In this document: piece by piece, positions 37,309 through 47,700 of the stretch | Numbering within the stretch: position 1 is the first letter of the stretch | How the letters are laid out: the number at the start of each line of letters is the position of its first letter | NCBI GenBank assembly: GCA_030248215.1 | Contig: JASANG010001161.1 | Coordinates: 62,001 to 126,000, forward strand | Source: Enoplolaimus lenunculus | Lineage: Eukaryota > Nematoda > Enoplea > Enoplida > Thoracostomopsidae | Direction of reading: 5' to 3' | Length of the DNA: 64,000 nt | Notes under the pieces: model-generated | What the model was told of the DNA's origin: nothing | The model's database searches: none | Seen by the model: the letters and a program-made list of their open reading frames with translations, nothing else | Translations under genes and position numbers: made by a program

Positions 37309-40300
37309 CCCTATTCATATTATCAAGAGTGCATGATACAAGAGTGTACAACTCTTTGGGTTCCTCATGGTACAAAATGTACCACCGGGCATTGCGTTTT
37401 TGGCCGACCCCCATTGTTTAGAGGGGGGTCGCTGTCGCATGCGATAACCCTAAATTAAATTGCAAGCGGAGCAATTTGTTGCCGGATACATAAATTGCCA
37501 AGGTTCGCACCGGTTGTACCTCCTCTAAATAAAAGGGGGCAGGGCAAAAATTCAACGCGCGCTGGGTACATTTTTTTCTACACAGAATGTACCCAGTTGC
37601 ATACTCTTGTTAGCATGCATCATCCGCTCTTGATATTATTAATAAAATGCTTACTTATGCGGTATATGCTTTAGTCCTTGTAGTACAGTCAAAAGAACGT
37701 TGCTAAGTGCAGGCGCTGTTAAACTGGATCGGCCTGTTTTCGTTGACTTTTCACCGCTGCCCAGAACAACGAAATGAAGTCGACTGCGGCCTCCAAAGAC
37801 TGGAACAAAAATTCATTTATCAGGTCTTTCAGATGCTATACATTTATCGTTTGTTAGGCCCATGTTACTTTAAGGGGCGTCCACGATTCTGTTGGGTCCA
37901 TAAAAGAGTTGATTTAGATTCTAGGTTACATGTTCTTGCTTAGGATTAGGCTTAGGCTAGGCTTAGGAATACGCTTAATCTACTGTTACGCCCCTTAAAG
38001 TAACATTGACCGTTTGTTACATGAATATTTTCAATTTCATCTGATATCTAATTTCACGCTAAGATTCCGACCGTGAAATCGTGTTACTTCGCTATAGAAA
38101 GGGATTGTCTAGCGCCAGGCGCATCTCTTGTGAAGATTTTATGTACTGCGCTTACGGGTATGAACTTGTCAAACACCGCGTATGGTATAGATGGGCACCG
38201 GATATCGGGTTATATCCGGCATGCTACAACCGGATTTCCTGTTGTGGCATCTTTTCACCTTCCGGTTCCGGAAATCGTTTCAAATTCCGGTTCCGGTAAA
38301 CTGTAATTCCGGATGCACCCTGATATCAGGATATGTATTCGACCAGATATAAAATTCGGATATCCGCCGGATATCCGAAACGTTTTTTGTGCAACAAAAT
38401 TAATGGAACAAGGTACCCAATTTTTACCGATATAGAACTTTTAGTTATTAGCTGTATTTGCTGTATTTTTTTTATAAAAAGCATCAACAACAGCTCAATC
38501 TGCTCTAAAAACGAGTTTAAGCTCATCGTTTTCAAGCTTCCTTGTTCCTGATTCGCTAGCGGACTGTAACCAGTCCGTCAGCTATTGCCGCTTTTTTTAC
38601 AACAATTTCAATGATTCTTCGTAAAACAGAAACGCAGCGACGGCGTGCAGCCAATCAAGTTAAACCTAACGTTGAAACGTTCAGAGAATACCATTAAATT
38701 AAACTGATCGTATCGCGTTTATGGGGAAAATTGTGCTAATAAATCACTTTGAATTCAATTCAACTTAGTCATAAAGTTAAACGTTTATCGAAGCCATTTT
38801 TAAGGTTGATTTTCGAAACTTTAAGGTTCAACGATTGAAATTTCAACTTTTGAACCTTATCAGTGTTTTAAACGTTTAGTCTGAATTACGATCCGTGTTA
38901 CTTTTAGAGGCGTAACAGTAGATTATGCATATTTCATACGTAAGAACGAGTTAATTTATATTTTCACGCCATTTTTTGACGTAGACAACGTTCGCTAAAC
39001 AGTTGCGAATAGAAAACAATATTTAGAAACCTAAAAATGAACAAAAATTCATTTCCAAAATTTGTTAACTTTTTAGCAAAGTTGAAACTAATTTCAAATT
39101 AAAAAAAAATTGAATTTTAAACTTTTCATTTTAACTTTAAAACTGCCAAAATGCCATTTAAAAATAAATAAATAAATGTTTTCACGTACTTTTAGTGTCG
39201 CCCGTCATTGCACCATTATCAACAATGTATTGATACAGATGAATTGTGAAGAAAAAATGACAATTTCGATTCGAATCTTCTGACCCTGAAATTAAAAAAA
39301 TTACGGCCCATGTAACCATCAGGGGCGGAACGCTTTTCTGTGGGACTGCAATTGATTAAGCTTAAACTTTAGACTATTTTTTTTGTTTAGGATAGGCAAG
39401 GCTTATGTGTAAGCTCATTCTAACCGCTTACAATTAGGTTTACGTGTAGGCTTAGGTTTAGGAATATGCTTATACTACTGGTACAGCCTATTCTATATAT
39501 TGGTCAAAATTAGGTATATATAAATTTTGGGCGTATTAAACTTTTCCAATACGTTTTCACTCGTTGCACAGTTTAAAATGCTTAATGTCCGTCATACGGT
39601 ATATCTGAATATTGGCCAAAACACCAATTTCTGATGGCAAATGTTATGAAACGCAAAAAAATTGTAAGGTCAGGAGGGACCTTACGATGTTATCACAAAA
39701 AAATTTCTGATTGTAGGGGCATATGCCCCGCTTTCGCCTCTTCTCTAGATCCGCTAATGCCTGGAAGGTTTGCCTGAAATATGTATGTTGGGCGTTCCAG
39801 CTATAACATCAACTTATACCGTTAACCAGAGATATGCCGGATGTCAAACCTTCAACGTCACCATACCTTTAGATCTGTGCGCTAGTGCTGCATCAAAGTA
39901 GAACGCGGCGATTTCAGCAGTAGCCGCACGAACTTCAGACAAATTTTCAATTTGGGAACCAAAAACCGGATCTTCTCGAAGATGAACGGCATCCATTGAA
40001 CAACTGGAAGCTGTATCCGGTGTTGCTATAAGTTCAAACATAGCGGTGTATTACAGGGTGAAAAGCGGAACTGGATTATATCGGAATCGGAACAACAAAT
40101 TTATACCGGAATTCTAATCGGAATCGGAACTCGTTTCGAATCGCAATTCTATTCGGAACCGGAATTCTGGTTGCATCCTGGCGTACTGAATAGTTTAAAT
40201 TTACGGCGCCAACAGCGAAACAAACGGGTCTTGTACCCTATCCAACAGTACAATTAAGGGTACGGTTTAGGCCAAGGCATACCTAAGTCTATTCCTAATT

Positions 40301-41685
40301 ATGAGCCTAAGCGTCAATGGAGAAGACGCTGTGCGATAGCCATAATAACAACCGAAATATTGGCTCCTGAAGATAAAATTTCAACGGACACTGATGAATA
40401 CAGATTCCTGATATGTCCCTGGAAACGTGTAATGGTTGCGCTGTACTTTTGTAGACGAGCGGCGCCGTCAGGCGCAGTCCGTCGCTCGTACGGCGCCGTC
40501 CATCAACTGTACGGCGCCGTCCGTCAGCCGTACGGCGCCGTCCGTTACTCGTACGGCGCCGTCCGTTACTCGTACGGCGCCGTCCGTCAGCGTGCGGTAT
40601 CGTGCGCAAATAACTCACGTACGATAACGTATGGCGATGGACGGTGATGGACGGCGCCGTACGGGTGACGGACGGAGACGAACGGCGCCGTACGACTGAC
40701 GGACGCCGCCATACGGGTGACGGACGGCGCCGGACGTCAAGTATAGCACAACCCTAATCCTAATTAGTGATGTGTCACCTAAAATGCTCTAGGGTCAGGT
40801 TACCCACTCAATCAAATACAAAATAACAATAATTCTATACAGGGATTCAATACAAAAGTATTATACCCCCGCGAACTCTGCGGTGCTGACATTTTTGCTA
40901 TCCAAACGGTTCGTCTCAAACTCAGACGGCGTTTTGTGGCCAAATAGGTGAAAAATATGGCTTGATGACGAATGCAAAATGTTTTACGCCTAGCGCGTAA
41001 TTTGCTTATAATAAAACATTTTGCCTCAACACTCTAGAAACGTTTCTAACTTGCTTGTATCTCATCGCAAACCATTGTATACCCCTCGTCAAAAAATTTT
41101 CAATCCCACATAGCAAGGTGAGCTGGCTACGGGTTTGTGACCGTAAACACTCCCATGGGTCTCACGTTTGCTCATAATCATTTCTAACCGAAAGCTTTAT
41201 TTTTATGGTTGGTCAGTAAATGATACTGGACTTAACTTGGCAAAGGCGTCCGGATTGTGGGCATTAGGGGGGAGGGCGTGCGGACCAAATTTTGCTCGTG
41301 CCCCCCCCCAAGTAGACTCGATCTAAAAGTAAACAATGTTGGATTGCAATTGCTGGGGCCTCGAAAACTATTCAGTTCCCCCCAAGTATAATTTTCTGCT
41401 GACGCCCCTACAAGTCACGCGAGGAGAACGTGCTTATTGTGACTTTGAGGGCCTCTGACATCGACTTTTGGGGACCCTGGCGTTGACCCTGAGAAATGTT
41501 TCACACTCTAACCCCGGAAGCAGTGGGTGATTCCCACCCCCCCTTATTTAATCTGTGAACCTACCTGATGAATAATCTGCCAACAAATCGTGCATCTGTT
41601 CGTTAGGTCCGGCAACTTCGAACGCTGAGATGCGCACAGAATATCGCATATGTTGTTGTTGTTGTTGTTGTTGTTGTGGTTGTGG

Positions 41686-41722
<37 letters not shown>

Positions 41723-41766
41723 GGTTGTGGTTGTTGTTGTTGTTGTTGTTGTTGTTGTGGTTGTGG

Positions 41767-41797
<31 letters not shown>

Positions 41798-44700
41798 GGT
41801 TGTGGTTGTTGTTGTTGTTGTTGTTGTTGTTTGTGTTGCGATTCATTGTTGCGTGCACGCAGTTCGCCAACAGTACGAAATATCCAAGCGATTGCGCTTG
41901 GAATCACTCCAAGCATTTGGTTTGATTTATCGTTGCCGAATGACGTCATTTGACGACCTAAACTAAGCCAGATTTAGCTTTTTTGCCTAGAGATGCATCT
42001 TCCGCAATAATTTGCGTACACTAGGGCCCATATTCTCAAATGCATATAGCACCTATCACCAGTTAGTAATAGGTTTTCAAACTAACGAACTGCCGCAATT
42101 GCAGATTTCAAAACTTGCGCAAAAGTAGCGAAAATCAAATGCAATAAATGTGCTGAATCTTAAACCTCAACATTCCCGGGTTCGAAAGTTACAAGACCTA
42201 TCACCAACTTGTAACAGGTGCTACTCACATTTGAGAATACGGGCTTATGTTACAATATTTACATGTCTCTAAAGTCGAACTTCAATTGATAATGGCTCAA
42301 GCTCGTAGACCGCACGCCTTAGGGGAGCTACAAAATTTTCAACATTGGCATGTAAGGGTTTTCGGTGACTTGACAAGCAAGGTATAAAATTTTGTATGGG
42401 AGGTCAAAAAATTGTTTCAGGGAAGCTGAGCCCGCCCTGGCTTGTTCTGGATACGGGTCCGCTAGGGCTTTGAATTTTTGATTGTTTTTTCAAAAATACA
42501 GATTGAGGGTGTGGTGTGCCCTGCCCAAAAATTTCACGACACCCTTGCACAGGTTCGTATCCAGCTCACCTTGCTAGTGGGGCTAAAATTTTGGAGTGGC
42601 ATATTTCGTTAAAAGCAAGGTTGAGAGTTTACCAATGGGGTCCTAAAATTTTTCCAGGGTCACTAACTCACCCCTTGGCTGCGGACCCAGCGTTGTAATG
42701 GTCTGATTAATTTTAAGTTTCTTAGGCCAACTAACCTGTATAGTCATTTCCAACGCATAAATAGCACGCGTCTTGCCCATTGAGTACTGTTTCGATAAGC
42801 TCAACTGCACAACCAGAACAGACTTCACTCTGAAAAAAATAAAATCAGTAAAAGTTTAACATTTTTCGCTTCAAGTTTTCAAATCATGGCGATTAAAAAA
42901 CTTTGAGTCAGTTCTGAGCTGTTTGTACATTTTTTTATCACAATTTTCGAAATTTTCAAATTTTGATATAACTCAGGCTTAAAAATAACACCTAGGATCC
43001 ATATCCTCAAATGCATATAGCACCTATCATCTGTTAGTAATAGGTTTTCAAACTAACGAACTGCTGCAATTGCAGATGTCAAAATTTGCATAGTAGACTA
43101 AATTGTATGCAACAAAATGTGCTAAGTGTCAAGCCTCATCATTCTCTGGTTCAAAAGTTACTTTTTATAGTCTCTGGAAGCGCAATCTATTTCGATAGTT
43201 TATTTTCGGCGATTGTTAAGGTTTATATACTATAGGAATAAAATCTATTTTACTGTTATCGTCAAATTGTTATCGTCATTTTTAGTAAAATATTTTAATT
43301 TCCACCGACTTATGTTTAATACCGGAATTTTTAGTTCCGGTAAAAATTTTCCGGAACCGGAAGGTCCAAAAATGCCGAAACCGAAATTTCGGTTGCACCC
43401 TGGCTACAGACATTTGAGAATACGGCTTTAAGTTCAAACTTATGCTGGCAAAATGTTCCACTTCCGGTTCGGACTTTATACACATCCAACTCAATTCACT
43501 CCCCTCACAGAAATAGAAATAATTTTATTTAAATTTATTACTAAAATTGCGTTTGGCTTCTTACTGGGCTTTGTTTGCGAGTTTTTTCACTATTATACAT
43601 CGCTCAACCCACGTCAGAAATTTCTAACTCAGCCACTGATTACGACGCCTAAGCTCACGTAGCTAAAACTACTGCTTACTTGTGACTCTTCAGGAGTGAA
43701 TACTGAATCGAATATGAACGATTTTGGAAGACAAGGCTTGGAATTCGGTCCCGCAGCGGTTCCCAAATATCGTCGAGTCACCGCCGTCGAATTCGACCCT
43801 GAGGCTGGCTCTGTGATGCTGATTTGCTTCTTCCGAGGGTCAACTGTCACGATTGAAGCAGTTGGTGTCGCTTGGCGCGATCCTGAGGGGTTGACAGAAC
43901 GCTCCAGGACACGAAGTAGCACTTTGACCTGCAATAGAATCAAAATGATTTTAATCTTTTTACTTCAAAGGTCATATAAACGACGCCTTTGCTCACAAAG
44001 ATCATATTCCGTTAGATCTTACACTGGAATTTTTTTAATTAAGTCAAGCGTAAATTTTTGAATTCGACACGTATCGCAAATTGTCGAATAGAAGTAATCG
44101 AACAAGAGGGGATCTTAGAACAACCGGAGTAATTAATTAAAAAAGGTCATTTTTGAAAAACCGGAGTAATTAATTAAAAAAAGGTCATTTTTGAAAAACC
44201 GGAGTATTTAATTAAAAAAGGTCATTTTTGAATAACCGGAGTAATTAATTAAAAGAGATCAATTTAGCAAAACCGGAGTAATTAATTAAAAGAGATCGTT
44301 TTAGCAAAACCGGAGTAATTAATTAAAAGAGATCGTTTTAGTAGAACCGGAGTAATTAAATTAAAAGAGATCGTTTTAGCAAAACCGGAGTAATTTATTA
44401 AAAGAGATCATTTTAGAAAAACCGGAGTAATTTATTAAAAGAGATCAATTTAGCAAAACCGGAGTAATTAATTAAAAGAGATCATTTAGGCAAAACCGGA
44501 GTAATTAATTAAAAGAGGTCATTTTAGAAAAACCGGAGTCGTTTTGGAATATTTGCTAGCAGCTTTGATAGATATACTGCTGGTTCGCAGCAAGGTTTGA
44601 CAGTAAACGTAACTATATTAGCCAAGAGGTTGTATTTTTGGTTATTTTTAAGCATCCGGCTGAACCTCCAAAACATTTTGGCTCCCTCCCGCATATGTTT

Positions 44701-47700
44701 CAACCTTGCTTGTAAGTCATTGAAAACTATTGTATGGCCCTCCTGATAAATTTTTAACCTCTTTAATATGGTGAGCTGGCTACGGGCTTGCAGTCCATGT
44801 AAACGTGAGACCAGAAATTGTTGATAGACGCAAATAATGCTACACCATTTAAGCTGGTGCTTGTTATTACTGATCTAATTTGCCAATTCTAAAATATTTT
44901 AAATATTTAAATTTGGAAAAATTTAGGTTTGCCTACCATAAACAACTTGCTTTGAATTGAATGTGACGTTCGAAATTTGATTTATCTGCTAAGAACTCTG
45001 CTAGGAAAACACAGTAGCCGGCCAAGGTGAAGATTGTAAGCTCCTGATCCTTAAAGTGCCATTTTGGATTCTAATTGGTTGAAAAACACACACTTCTTAG
45101 TACCAGCCAACCCAGCAAATGAACAGAGCCTATATAAGTGTGTCACATCGCTGATTGGCTAATCTGGTTCATCACTTTTCATGTTACGAGGGGCGACGAT
45201 TTGCAAGAGCGGCCGACTCCTCCCAGTATCATCGTGGCTCCTGGTAACTTGCTAAATTGGACCGATATACTTACATTCGGCTGGTTATCTTTTCGAAAAT
45301 AACCAGGAGTCAGTCCGGATGCGTTGTGAGCACTGGAGTTCAACAGTCCATGACATCGAGAGAGCGCAGGAGGCGCTGGTGGCGGGTTCGTTCGGAGTAA
45401 ATTTTGAAACGATGTCGGTAATCGAAGTTGAGTTAGCTCGACTCGGCTGAAACAAAAATTATTTAAACTCACAGATGCCTAGGAGATGGATCGTTTATCA
45501 GCCATGACGTATACTGAAGACTTTGGGGATGCAAATGGTTAAAATTGCGTTTGGTTTTTGAATCGCTCGCTCGCGACCCTCATTGTTTACACTAGCGGAT
45601 CCAGAGGGGGGGACGTATGCCCTCCCGTCACAACTTTTTGGATCCGCCTCTGATTGTTTGAACTGCTTATCACCCAGGCCCGTAGCCAGCTCACCTTGCT
45701 AGGTGGGGCTGAAAAATTTTTGGGAGGGGCATTACAAGGTTTTTAATGAATTGCAAGCCAGGTTGAAAATTTTCTGGGGGGAAGGGGCCAAATTTTTCCA
45801 GGGGGGCCAACCCCCCGGCGCTCTTTTGGCTACGGGTCCGTTATTACCACAAACCGTTTTTATATTAACTCATTTTAAAAATTTATTGCATTCGCTTTGT
45901 AGCATAGTTTAAGATTGACAGCTGTGTTTAATTTAACCAAGAGTGCATTATACAAGAGTGTGCAACTCTTCAAGTTCCACAGTTCCGAATGGTTGAAAAT
46001 GTCCCGAGCATTCCGTTTTTTGGTCGACCCCCATCCGCATTTATAAATGGGTGGCTGTCACATGCAATAACCCTAAATTAAACTACAAGCGGATCATTTT
46101 TGATGCCGGATACATAAAGTGACATGGTTTGCACAGACCAAAAACGCAACACGTGTCGGGTACATTTTTTCCTACACAGAATGTACTCAGTTGCACAACT
46201 CTTGTTGAAGTATGCATCATCCACTCTTGGTTTAACCTACCTTGTACTGTTCGCATGAGCCATTTCTGGTGATCCAGTTATCCCGTGACGTTTACGTTCT
46301 TTATGTTTCATTGGTAAATTCGGTGATTGTTGTTGGCTTTGGAAATTATTAACCAAATATCTGAAATAAAAACAATAATAAAACAGTATATAAAATAAAA
46401 CAGCTTTATTGTACGCTCTTGTTTTCGGCACAGAATCGAAATATTCATATTTTGGCTTAACGTTAACGTTACGGCCAATGTAAACAACACGGGCGGAACA
46501 GTATCATAACCTTACTCCTAAGCCTAAGCCTAAGCCTAAGCCTAAGCCTAAGCCTAAGCCTAAGCCAAAGCCTAAGCCTAAGCCTAAGCCTAAGCGTAAG
46601 TATGAGCATATTCCTAAGCCTAAGGCTAAGGCTAAGCCAAGCAACAAAAATTAGTCTAAAGCTTAAGCTTACTCTATTGCAGTCCCAAAGAAAAACGTTC
46701 CGTCCCTGGTCTTTAAATGGGCCAGGGTTGCGATAACGAATACTGTTATGGTTAGGCTTAGTTATAGGCTTAAACTTTGTGTGAGACCAGCGAAAAAAAC
46801 TATTCAATAGTCAAGTGGTTTAGTTTGTAGCAGCAACAAGCTAACTAATTTAGACTAAATTATAGTCAAAGTCGCTTAATTTAAGATAAAGTCGCCTAGA
46901 ATAGGTTCCAAACAAAATGGTCATAGCCTTTAGGTAGTAAATTCAGGCTTAAGCTAATATTTAAGCTTATAGCTGATTAGCTCAGTGTTTGAATTAAATC
47001 AATTTCAATTGTGTCGGCATTTGCCTGAAATGCCTTTGATTCAAGATTTTTGAAAAAGTTGGAATTTTGGAATACGCGAACCAATTACTACCTGGAATAA
47101 AATATTTTGGCCAATTAGAGAAGGTCTGTACTTCGCCCAACTGGACCAATCGGCGCCAGTCCTTGCAATATGTGAAAGTTTTAGGTTCGCATATTATCAA
47201 CACACGGTGCCGAAACGTTTTCCGAGGGCGTAAATTTTTTTATGAAGACATTCCGTTGACGTGCAAGCAAGGTTGAAAATTTTCTAACGAGCCAAAATTG
47301 TCCAGAGGGGGTGAGACCCCGTGCCCCCCTCCATTGGCTACAGACCCGATTAATTCTAATTTGTACAGTTTGACTTTTGAAGTATTTTAAATTAGGTTCT
47401 CAAACAATTTAAATATTATGGATTTTAAACTCAACGCTGTAATTTGCCATCAACAATAAGGATTGAGATACAGCCTGTCGAACAACGACCACCAATACCC
47501 AGAACAGCAAATAGTTGTTTTGTATTTTTAGAAGTGAAACAGAAATTTGAAAATGTTGAAATTAAAATCAAAATTATAATGATTTCAAAGCTCGCAGTTC
47601 ACTAATTTCAAAGTTAAAAATCCTGTAGTCAAATGCCAACTGGTGATAGATGCTACACACATTTAAGAATACGGACTCTTAACTAAGTTATACTGTGCGT

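Noticed and set aside
41650-41925. Plus-strand poly-Cys, poly-Leu and poly-Val frames
   Set aside because: Opposite strand of the CAA tract in exon 6; the Q frame alone joins the motor sequence.
46508-46600. Telomere or telomere-fusion scar (TTAGGC)n
   Set aside because: The runs are inside dispersed MITEs with their own termini, and recur in several copies.
46994-47203. Possible exon ([17 protein letters not shown])
   Set aside because: Its phases do not fit between exons 1 and 2, which already join directly in frame.
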